64,000 nucleotides of DNA from CAVPCY01 sp963702525 (lineage in GTDB: Bacteria; Actinomycetota; Coriobacteriia; Anaerosomatales; PHET01): NCBI GenBank assembly GCA_963702525.1, contig CAVPCY010000014.1, positions 62,001-126,000 on the forward strand. The letters run 5' to 3'. Positions 49,757 to 57,155 of the stretch are shown here, piece after piece; the stretch's first letter is position 1, and the number at the start of each line of letters is the position of its first letter. Both the position numbers and the translations under genes were made by a program. The notes beneath the pieces are model-generated. The model was not told the DNA's origin and made no database searches. It worked only from the letters and a program-made list of their open reading frames with translations.

Positions 49757-49821
49757 GGGTGGTACTATACAGCAGTCCGAAGGGGGTTTCGTGCCCTCTG
49801 ACCTGCTATTAAGGAGTGCGC

Positions 49822-49893
49822 GTGGCGTTGTCCATCGGTATCATCGGCCTGCCGAACGTAGGCAAGTCTAGGCCATGGTCACAGCTCTCGTAG
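49822..49893 (+). pseudogene. ychF: Truncated ychF (redox/ribosome-associated GTPase): first 16 codons only
   Basis: The GTG at 49822, preceded by TTAAGGAG, opens VALSIGIIGLPNVGKS, the exact N terminus and P-loop start of YchF/Obg-type GTPases. Homology stops after 49869; the frame then reads seven unrelated codons to TAG at 49891. The rest of the roughly 365-codon gene is absent from the window. The EamA start ATG lies 6 bp after the break. Either a deletion or insertion junction or an assembly join could cause this. Confidence 0.75.
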
Positions 49894-50726
49894 CATCTCT
49901 CTCGGCGGCTCTCTACGGCGTCGCCGACTTCCTGGGCGGGTTCGCCTCCCGCAAGGACGCGGCACTCAGGGTCACCCTCGCCTCTCAGCTCGTCGGGCTT
50001 GCGGTGCTCCTCGGCGTCACGCTCGTGCTGCCGCCCGCGTCGTGGAGCGATCCGCGGATCCTGTGGGGCCTTGGCGCCGGTATCTTCGGCGGGGGCGGCG
50101 TGCTTGCCCTGTACGCGGGTCTCGCGACCGGACGCATGAGCGTGGTCGGACCGATCGCGGCGGCGCTCACGGGTGCCTTGCCGGCTGCGGTGGGGCTCTC
50201 GACCGGGGCTCCGCTGCGCTGGACGGGGCTTCTCGGCATGGCGCTCGCGCTCGTCTCGGTGGTCATCGTGAGCATGTTCGCCGAGGACGAGGAGGCCGCC
50301 GTCAGCACCGGCTCCCCGCGCACCGCCATCGCGTTCGCGGTCGCAGCAGGTCTCGGCTTCGGTATCTCGGTCATCTGCTTCTCGCAGACTCCGGCATCCA
50401 CGAGCTTCGCGCCGCTCGTCCTTGCGCGCTCGACCACTGTGACCGTGCTGCTCGTGATCTCGATCGTCCGAGGCGGGCGCGTGATGCCGATACGAGAGGC
50501 AGGGCGAATCGCGTTGTTCACGGGCGTAGTCGACGCTGGGGCGAACGTCAGTCAGGTCGTGGCGCTCCGAATAGGTCCCATGGCACTCGCGGCCGTCATC
50601 GGCGCGCTGTACCCGGTGGTCACCGTGTTGCTCGCGCGAGTCGTCTTGCATGAGCACCTTCGTGGCTGGCAGCGCGTGGGGGTCGTGATGGCGCTCGTGG
50701 CGGTCGTTCTGACCGCCCTGCCGTAG
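49875..50726 (+). CDS. EamA/DMT-superfamily transporter
   Basis: A 283-residue membrane protein with about ten hydrophobic helices in two EamA repeats (residues 5-140 and 150-282; the second ends LYPVVTVLLARVVLHEHLRGWQRVGVVMALVAVVLTALP). Substrate is unknown; the family exports metabolites. The protein looks complete, but its ATG sits only 6 bp after the ychF break and has no ribosome binding site of its own. It converges on the amidase, with stops 8 bp apart. Confidence 0.82.
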   Translation: MVTALVASLSAALYGVADFLGGFASRKDAALRVTLASQLVGLAVLLGVTLVLPPASWSDPRILWGLGAGIFGGGGVLALYAGLATGRMSVVGPIAAALTGALPAAVGLSTGAPLRWTGLLGMALALVSVVIVSMFAEDEEAAVSTGSPRTAIAFAVAAGLGFGISVICFSQTPASTSFAPLVLARSTTVTVLLVISIVRGGRVMPIREAGRIALFTGVVDAGANVSQVVALRIGPMALAAVIGALYPVVTVLLARVVLHEHLRGWQRVGVVMALVAVVLTALP

Positions 50727-50734
50727 ACAGGGAG

Positions 50735-52455
50735 CTAGCTGCGCGTCGGCTTTGGTGAGTTCCCAGTCCATCAGGTAGGGGAGCGAGCCGTTCGACATGA
50801 CCTCGAAACCGCCGATCGCCTCGCGCCGGTTGGTGATCCACTCCCGGCTGTACGCCGGAAGCGCCGTCGTCCCCACAGGGAGAACCGGCTGGCCTCTGCG
50901 CGCCGCGTACGTGGCGGCAACGAGGTACTGCACCTTGGAGCTCGCCGAGACGACCACGGGCCTGAGCGTGCGCGCCCTTGACTGCGGGTAGTAGCGCGCG
51001 TTGAGCTTGGCGGCGGCCTGGGCGCCGTCGGCCGTCGAGATCCGGACGATGCCGGGTGTGCCCTTCAGCGCCGTCGCCGAGAACGAGCCGGCTTTGCCTG
51101 CGGTGATCGCTCGCTTGGTCGCGGGACGATTCGCCGCGATCCAACCACGGGCATCGGCACCGAGTGTCGTCTCGGCGGTGAGCAGCAGCGGCACGCCCTT
51201 GGCTGCCGAGACGGCCGCTGCCGCGAGCGAAGCTCGGGTATCGCCGGTCCTCACGAGTAGCACCTCCCCGCTTGCGGGCACCCCCACGACGCTCGCGATT
51301 CCGGCCGCGACCGCGGCGGGTGTCGGACCACCGACGACGCCTGCGCCGCTCGTGGGCACGCCCGAGGCGGCGCAGAGTGCGGCAGCGCACGTCGCATCGA
51401 ACGACCCGTCGACGCCCGCCAAGACGACCTGCTGCGGTGCGAGGCGCGCGAGCTCGGTCGCGGTGTTGGCAGACGGACCGCCGGGCTCCGTCCATAGCAG
51501 CGGTGCGCCTAGGCGGGTTGCGAGGCCGGCCACGCCGGGTACTTCGGCGGCAAGGTCCGCCCGTGCGATCACGACGGTGTCCGCGCCGTCCGGGAAGTCC
51601 ATCTCCGAGACCACGTTCGCGAGTTCGGCCGAGGAGCCGGCGACGACTCGGGGGAACCGCTTGCGGTACGGCGCGCTCGCCATCCAGGAGTCGACGCCAG
51701 TGGCGATCGCCTCTGCGATGCGGCGGCGATACCCCGGCTGCTTGAGCAGGTGGGCGTCGCTCGGGTTCGAGATGAAGGCACTCTCCACCAAGATGGCCGG
51801 CATGTTCGACCAGCGGCACACGTAGAAGTCGGCAGTGTGAGTACCGCGGTCACGCAGGCTCGTCGCTCGCACGATCTCGCGGTGCACCACGGCGGCGAGT
51901 CGGCGCCCCAAGTAGTCCTTTGGCGAGGCCCACGTCTCGGTACCGCGGGAAGCTCGGCTTGCCGCGCCGTTCGCGTGGATGGAGATGAACAGGTCGGCGC
52001 CTTTCGCGTTCGCGTAGTCCACGCGGGCCTGCAGGTCGTCTCGGGGGATCCCGCCCACGATGCCGGTGCGGTGGTCACGGCGGAACCCCCACGTGCGGGT
52101 GGACGAGGAGTAGACCCACGTCGGGGCATCGCCCTTGCGGACCCTCGCGTCGCTGTTGCGAGTCATGAGCACGCGATAGCCGCGCGCCAGAAGCGCGGTG
52201 CGTAGCTCCCGCGCTATCGCCAGGTTCACGTTCTTCTCTTTGAGCCCGTTCGCGTTAGCGTTGGAGTAGCGGCCGCCATGCCCCGGGTCGATCACCACGA
52301 GCGGAGCGGGCGAGGGTGCCACCGCCTGCGCAGGCTGCGGCAAGAGCGCCAGAAGGGCTCGCGGCGAGCAGCAACAGGAATGCGAACCACCCGCACGACA
52401 AGCGCGCGATGGTCGCGGTCCCGCCTCCCGGGCGGTGTGTGGTCGAGTTGTTCAC
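50735..52455 (-). CDS. Secreted N-acetylmuramoyl-L-alanine amidase with CWB2 repeats (two apparent frameshift errors)
   Basis: An envelope hydrolase. A GTG at 52455 begins a signal peptide (hydrophobic WFAFLLLLAASPSGALA). The amidase_3 domain has the zinc ligands in VVIDPGHGG, the Glu in LKEKNVNLAIARELR, SIHANG and the catalytic Glu in PAILVESAFISN. Three cell-wall-binding type-2 repeats follow (about residues 250-570), each with an LVRTGDTRAS-like or VVVSASSK-like strand. Frames break at 52342-52343 (aa on the plus strand) and 50751-50753 (ttt); the second correction ends the gene at TAG 50737-50735. Without it the frame would run falsely through EamA. Confidence 0.85.
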
Positions 52456-52586
52456 GGGTTGCTTTCGGCTGTTGATCCGGGGCCAAGTGAGTGCGCGCAG
52501 GGCAGATCGTCGCGCCACTACCACTATCTGCATCGGCCGCACGGGCCCCGGACTCAAGATGTACCCACGATTACGCGCGCGGCGGT

Positions 52587-52615
52587 TCACGAACGAGCGC
52601 GGCTCCACTAGAATG
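52587..52615 (+). promoter_or_regulatory. Promoter of guaB3-guaA
   Basis: TTCACG (52587-52592) and TAGAAT (52610-52615) are separated by 17 bp. A start near 52622 leaves a 200-nt leader before guaB3, long enough for RNA-based control. The rest of the 366-bp gap upstream of it, back to the amidase, shows no gene. Confidence 0.7.
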
Positions 52616-52679
52616 TCGGAACCGGGGGCGTGGACAGACTCGCGCGCGCGATCGGGGCGAGGCTCGCAGCAATCCATCG

Positions 52680-52724
52680 GACCAGGCATCGCCGCAGCGT
52701 ACTCGGCGGACGTCGTGCCTGGTC
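52680..52724 (+). promoter_or_regulatory. Leader hairpin between the promoter and guaB3
   Basis: GACCAGGCA (52680-52688) pairs perfectly with TGCCTGGTC (52716-52724), and inside it CGCCG (52690-52694) pairs with CGGCG (52704-52708). No U tract follows, and it does not match a purine, PRPP or ppGpp riboswitch that I recognise. It may be a simple leader structure or a transcript-stabilising stem. Confidence 0.45.
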
Positions 52725-52821
52725 TTCGCGTATCTGCGACTCGGCTCGTGTGGTCCCCGTGCACGTGAATCGTGCCGCCTTTTGACGGCTTGGCAAAACG
52801 ACCGAGGAGGAACCAGGCAGC

Positions 52822-53997
52822 ATGGAGATCGAGATCGGACGTGGCAAGACCGCACGGCGCGCCTATGGCTTCGACGACATCGCGATCGTGCCCTCACGCC
52901 GGACCCGCGATCCGCGAGACATCGACATCACCTGGACGTTCTCGTTCGGTGGACGCGACTACTCGTTCCCGCTGCCCGTGCTCGCCTCGGCGATGGACGG
53001 CGTGGTCGATCCCGCCTTCGCCATCACGATGGGCAAGCTCGGCGGCCTGGCCGTGCTCAACCTCGAGGGCATCCAGACGCGCTACGCCGATCCCGCCCCG
53101 CAGCTCGACGCCATCGCCTCGTTCGACAAGGAAGAGGCCACCTTCAAGATGCAGCAGATCTACGCTGCCGAGGACGTCAAGGCCGAGCTCGTCACGAAGC
53201 GCGTGAAGGAGATCAAGGACGGCGGCGTGCTTGCAGCCGCCTCGCTGACCCCGCAAAACGTCGAGCGCTTCATCGGCCCGGCTATGGACGGCGGTCTCGA
53301 CATCCTCATCATCCAGGGCACCGTCGTGTCTGCCGAGCACGTCTCGACCTACGACAAGCCACTCGACCTCAACGCGTTCGTCGAGGCGCTCGAGATCCCG
53401 TGCATCATCGGCGGATGCTGCAGCTACCAGGGCGCGCTGCACCTGATGCGCTCGGGCGCGGTGGGCGTGCTCGTGGGCGTGGGCCCAGGCCACGCGTGCA
53501 CGTCGCGGCGCGTGCTCGGGATCGGCGTGCCGCAGGCCACGGCGATCGCGGACGCGGCTGCGGCTCGCACTCGCTGCCTCGAGGAGACCGGCCGCTACAG
53601 CCACGTGATCGCCGACGGCGGCATGCGCACCGGCGGCGACCTGGCCAAGGCGGTCGCCTGCGGCGCGGACGCCGTCATGATCGGCTCGCCGCTCGCCAGC
53701 GCTTCCGAGGCCCCTGGTCGCGGCTACCACTGGGGCATGGCGACGTTCCACCCCGACCTGCCCCGCGGCACCCGCGTGCGCGCCGGCGTGACAGGGTCGC
53801 TGCAAGACATCCTGCTCGGCCCCGCGCACCAGAACGACGGCACACTCAACCTCCTCGGCGGCCTGCGCACCTCGATGTCCACGTGCGGCTACGAGAACCT
53901 CAAGAGCTTCCAGAAGGCCGAGGTGCTGGTTGCCCCGTCGCTGCAGACCGAGGGCAAGGTCCTGCAGAACACGCAGGGCGTCGGGATGGGCCGGTAG
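52822..53997 (+). CDS. guaB3: GuaB3-type IMP dehydrogenase family protein
   Basis: IMPDH-fold enzyme of 391 residues without the CBS pair of classical GuaB. The active-site loop is GVGPGHACTSRRVLGIG with Cys226 as the nucleophile, followed by VIADGGMRTGGDLAKAVACGADAVMIGSPL and the flap-like segment RGTRVRAGVTGSL. GuaB3 proteins are widespread in actinobacteria and cyanobacteria; one cyanobacterial member has been reported as a true IMP dehydrogenase. Its place directly before guaA supports a GMP role here. GAGGAGGAACCAGGCAGC precedes the ATG. It is intact. Confidence 0.85.
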   Translation: MEIEIGRGKTARRAYGFDDIAIVPSRRTRDPRDIDITWTFSFGGRDYSFPLPVLASAMDGVVDPAFAITMGKLGGLAVLNLEGIQTRYADPAPQLDAIASFDKEEATFKMQQIYAAEDVKAELVTKRVKEIKDGGVLAAASLTPQNVERFIGPAMDGGLDILIIQGTVVSAEHVSTYDKPLDLNAFVEALEIPCIIGGCCSYQGALHLMRSGAVGVLVGVGPGHACTSRRVLGIGVPQATAIADAAAARTRCLEETGRYSHVIADGGMRTGGDLAKAVACGADAVMIGSPLASASEAPGRGYHWGMATFHPDLPRGTRVRAGVTGSLQDILLGPAHQNDGTLNLLGGLRTSMSTCGYENLKSFQKAEVLVAPSLQTEGKVLQNTQGVGMGR

Positions 53998-54003
53998 GCG
54001 AGG

Positions 54004-55548
54004 GTGACTCACGAGACCCAGCCCACCGTCTTCGTCCTCGACTTCGGCGCGCAGTACGCGCAACTCATCGCTCGGCGCGTGCGCGAGGCGCGGGTCTTCT
54101 CGGAGATCGTGCCCTTCGACATCACCGCCGAGGAGATCGGGCGCCGCAAGCCGGCCGCGCTGATCCTGTCCGGCGGCCCCGCGAGCGTCTACGCCGAGGG
54201 CGCGCCGCACATGGATCCGGCCATCTTCGATCTGGGCATACCGGTGCTGGGCTTCTGCTACGGCATCCAGGAGATGGCGCTGCACCTGGGCGGCGAGATC
54301 CCCAAGACCGACATCGGCGAGTACGGCTTCGCCGAGCTCACCGTTACCGCGCCGAGCTGTCAGCTGCTCGAGGGCGTGCCGGAGACCTCCCAGGTATGGA
54401 TGAGCCATCGCGACAGCGTGGGCACCGCGCCGCATGGGTTCGTGGTCACCGCGCGCACTGCGACCACGCAGGTGGCGGCGATGGAGGACGCGGCGCGCAA
54501 GCTCTTCGCGACGCAGTTCCACCCCGAGGTCGCGCACACCGAGTTCGGGCAGCACATCATCAGGCGCTTCCTGCACGACATCGCGAGCATCCCGGCGAAC
54601 TGGACGATGGTCAACATCATCGACGACGCCGTCGAGCGCATCCGCGAGCAGGTGGGTAGCGACCGCGTCATCTGCGGGCTTTCCGGCGGCGTGGACTCCA
54701 GCGTCGTCGCCGCGCTGCTGCACCGCGCGATCGGCGACCAGCTCACCTGCGTCTTCGTCGACCACGGGATGCTCCGGCTCGACGAGGCCGAGCAGGTCGT
54801 GCACACCTTCCGAGACACCTTCCACGTGAACCTCGTGCACGTCGACGCCGAGGAGCGCTACCTCGATCTGCTCGACGGCGTCGACGACCCGGAGGCCAAG
54901 CGCCGGATCATCGGCGAGGAGTTCTGGAAGATCTTCTTCGAGGAGGCCACCACACTCGAGGGCGTGCGGTGGCTCGCGCAAGGGACGCTCTACCCGGATG
55001 TGATCGAGTCGGGCAACAAACACGCTGCCAAGATCAAGAGCCACCACAACCTCATCCCGTTCCCGCAAGGCGTGCACTTCGATCTGATCGAGCCGCTCAA
55101 GACGCTCTTCAAAGACGAGGTCCGCGCGGTGGGTCTCGAGCTCGGCCTGCCGGACGAGATCGTGCACCGGCAGCCGTTCCCGGGGCCGGGGCTTGCCGTG
55201 CGCATCATCGGCGACATCACGCGCGAGAAGCTCGACAAGCTGCGCCTCGCCGATGCGATCGTTCGCGAGGAGATCGGCGACTGGGACACCGATCGCGAGG
55301 TCTGGCAGTACTTCGCGGTGCTTCCCGACATCAAGAGCGTGGGCGTCATGGGCGACGAGCGCACCTACGAGAACCCGATCATCATCCGCGCGGTCGCCTC
55401 GGCCGACGCGATGACCGCCGACTGGGCGCGTCTGCCGCACGACCTGCTCGCGAAGATGAGCAACCGCATCATCAACGAGGTCGACGGCATCAACCGCGTG
55501 GCCTACGACATCACCAGCAAGCCCCCCGGCACCATCGAGTGGGAGTAG
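54004..55548 (+). CDS. guaA: GMP synthase (glutamine-hydrolysing)
   Basis: GuaA aminates XMP to GMP. The glutaminase half has Cys85 in LGFCYGIQ and the His/Glu pair in FHPEVAHTEFG. The ATP-pyrophosphatase half has the P-loop SGGVDSS starting at residue 227, then KTLFKDEVRAVGLELGLP and the dimerisation domain close NRVAYDITSKPPGTIEWE. The 514-residue product starts with GTG 6 bp after guaB3. Confidence 0.96.
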   Translation: MTHETQPTVFVLDFGAQYAQLIARRVREARVFSEIVPFDITAEEIGRRKPAALILSGGPASVYAEGAPHMDPAIFDLGIPVLGFCYGIQEMALHLGGEIPKTDIGEYGFAELTVTAPSCQLLEGVPETSQVWMSHRDSVGTAPHGFVVTARTATTQVAAMEDAARKLFATQFHPEVAHTEFGQHIIRRFLHDIASIPANWTMVNIIDDAVERIREQVGSDRVICGLSGGVDSSVVAALLHRAIGDQLTCVFVDHGMLRLDEAEQVVHTFRDTFHVNLVHVDAEERYLDLLDGVDDPEAKRRIIGEEFWKIFFEEATTLEGVRWLAQGTLYPDVIESGNKHAAKIKSHHNLIPFPQGVHFDLIEPLKTLFKDEVRAVGLELGLPDEIVHRQPFPGPGLAVRIIGDITREKLDKLRLADAIVREEIGDWDTDREVWQYFAVLPDIKSVGVMGDERTYENPIIIRAVASADAMTADWARLPHDLLAKMSNRIINEVDGINRVAYDITSKPPGTIEWE

Positions 55549-55639
55549 CGCGGTCACGCCTCACCGCGTCGCCGAGCGACCGCTTGCCGAGTGTGCGCTA
55601 CCGAGCGCCCCATACGCCGGAATCTGGGTAAGGTACTCA

Positions 55640-55648
55640 TGCGATAAT
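55640..55648 (+). promoter_or_regulatory. Extended -10 promoter before aroQ-aroF
   Basis: TGC followed by GATAAT (55643-55648) matches an extended -10. No good -35 is visible at 17 bp. It would place the start about 45 nt before the chorismate mutase ATG. Confidence 0.45.
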
Positions 55649-55702
55649 CGTGCGGCTGCATCAGGGCCGCTTGTAGGCGGACCGTGACGTGAGGGAGTCG
55701 CA

Positions 55703-55981
55703 ATGCCCGAGAACACCGAGGCGCAGGCGAGGATAGCCGAGATCCGCGAACGCATCGACGCGATCGACTGCCAGCTCGTCAAGCTGCTCAACGAGCGCGC
55801 GCAGTGTTCGCTCGACATCCGCCATCTCAAGCCGCAGGCGCACTGGGGCCTGTACGACCCGAAGCGCGAAGAGGAGATCTTCGCCAACGTCGCCAAGTGC
55901 AACGAGGGTCCGCTCTACGCCGATGACCTGCGCGACATCTACGAAGCGATTCTTCACGTCGCCAAGGAGATGAGAGGCTGA
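55703..55981 (+). CDS. Chorismate mutase, AroQ class
   Basis: Rearranges chorismate to prephenate at the entry to phenylalanine and tyrosine synthesis. The 92-residue all-helical domain has ARIAEIRERIDAIDCQLVKLLNERAQCSLDI (helix 1 with the Arg and Lys active-site positions) and DPKREEEIF. It overlaps the DAHP synthase start by one base. In some bacteria this domain is fused to DAHP synthase, giving feedback control; here the pair is split but adjacent. Confidence 0.9.
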   Translation: MPENTEAQARIAEIRERIDAIDCQLVKLLNERAQCSLDIRHLKPQAHWGLYDPKREEEIFANVAKCNEGPLYADDLRDIYEAILHVAKEMRG

Positions 55982-56778
55982 TGGCACCCCAGGATGCAGC
56001 CGCCATCGGAGCGGTGGCCACGGGCGACGCGGTGACCATCATCGCGGGCCCCTGCTCGGTGGAGAGCCGCGAGCAGATGCGCGAGGTCGCTGCGTGTCTG
56101 TCGGAGCTCGGCATCAAGGTCATGCGAGGCGGCGCGTACAAGCCGCGCACGAGCCCGTTCTCGTTCCAGGGGCTCGAGGAGGAGGGCCTCGTCATCATGC
56201 GCGAGGCCGCCGACGAGTACGGCCTGCTCGTCGTCACCGAGGTCACGGACTCGGCCCACGCCGAGACGGTCGACGCGTACGCGGACATCCTGCAGATCGG
56301 CACGCGCAACATGGCCAACTTCTCCCTGCTCAAGAAGATCGGCGAGGTGACCGCCGAGAGCGGCAAGCCGGTCGTCTTCAAGCGAGGCATGGCATCGACG
56401 ATCGAGGAATGGCTGCAGGCGAGCAACTACATCACGATGAACGGCAACGAGAACGTGATCCTGTGCGAGCGCGGTATTCGGACCTTCGAGACCGCCTACC
56501 GCTTCACCCTCGACATCACGGCGGTGCCCGTCGTGCACAACCTCTCTCTGCTCCCGATCATCGTGGACGTCTCGCATCCAGCCGGTCGCGCCGATCTCGT
56601 GCCCGCGATCTCGCGCGCAGCTGTCGCCGTGGGAGCGGACGGCATCATGGTCGAGGTGCACCCCAATCCGCGCGAGGCGCTGTGCGACGGGCCTCAATCG
56701 CTCGACTTGGAAGGAGTTCGTTCACTCGTTGGCGAACTCCAACAGGTAGCGGCTGCTGTCGGCAAGAAGCTGGTCTAG
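55981..56778 (+). CDS. aroF: 3-Deoxy-7-phosphoheptulonate synthase (KDPS-like type I)
   Basis: First step of the shikimate pathway, joining PEP and erythrose-4-phosphate. The 265-residue product has IIAGPCSVESREQM, RGGAYKPRTSPFSFQG, the metal-site LQIGTRNMANF and the close SHPAGRADLVPAISRAAVAVGADGIMVEVHPNP. It lacks an N-terminal ACT/FL regulatory domain. The one-base overlap with the chorismate mutase gene suggests a two-subunit functional unit. Confidence 0.94.
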   Translation: MAPQDAAAIGAVATGDAVTIIAGPCSVESREQMREVAACLSELGIKVMRGGAYKPRTSPFSFQGLEEEGLVIMREAADEYGLLVVTEVTDSAHAETVDAYADILQIGTRNMANFSLLKKIGEVTAESGKPVVFKRGMASTIEEWLQASNYITMNGNENVILCERGIRTFETAYRFTLDITAVPVVHNLSLLPIIVDVSHPAGRADLVPAISRAAVAVGADGIMVEVHPNPREALCDGPQSLDLEGVRSLVGELQQVAAAVGKKLV

Positions 56779-56886
56779 CGTCACTCGACCGGCGGCCGCG
56801 AGATGACGGTCGGCTCGGCAGCCGGCATACGCTTCTTGACGGGTCGTGCCAGGGGTGCCGACCCGCACGCAGGGACGGCGGGCGGA

Positions 56887-57096
56887 GTGTCCGAGCGCAG
56901 CGGGCTGATGATGGTGTGCCCCTTCTGTGGGGCTGAGCACGTTCGCCGTTTGGGCACCTGCAACGTCTGCGTCCGCACCGTCTGCGAGCGCTGCGGCAAC
57001 TCCCAGGTCGGCCAGGGCGGCGAGCGCCGCATCGTGCATCAGGCCTGCCTGCACAACGACGGCGACTCGTTCTCGATGATCAAGTTCGTGAAGTAG
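56887..57096 (+). CDS. Small double zinc-ribbon protein
   Basis: A protein of about 63-70 residues with four CxxC-type knuckles: CPFCGAEH, CNVC, CERCG and a lone cysteine in HQACLHN. The order C-x2-C...C-x2-C...C-x2-C suggests one or two zinc sites of a rubredoxin-like type. No catalytic motif is visible and I do not know its function. A GTG at 56887 or the ATG at 56908 could start it; neither has a strong binding site, so the N terminus is uncertain. Confidence 0.55.
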   Translation: MSERSGLMMVCPFCGAEHVRRLGTCNVCVRTVCERCGNSQVGQGGERRIVHQACLHNDGDSFSMIKFVK

Positions 57097-57155
57097 CCGC
57101 GACCTCTCACCGGGCGCGCCGTTGCCGCGGTTTCGCGTGCTACACTACCTCGGCT

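Noticed and set aside
49757..49821. A leaderless promoter (TATAGT on the minus strand 7 bp before the MGDG-like ATG)
   Set aside because: The -10 match is good and the spacing would suit a leaderless transcript, but no -35 is visible and the same bases read TACTAT on the plus strand for ychF, so direction cannot be assigned.
49809..52343. The amidase frame reading on through EamA to the ychF start as one 844-residue protein
   Set aside because: Residues beyond about 540 are antisense of EamA and have no domain. A single excess base at 50751-50753 moves the frame to the natural TAG at 50737-50735, beside the convergent EamA stop.
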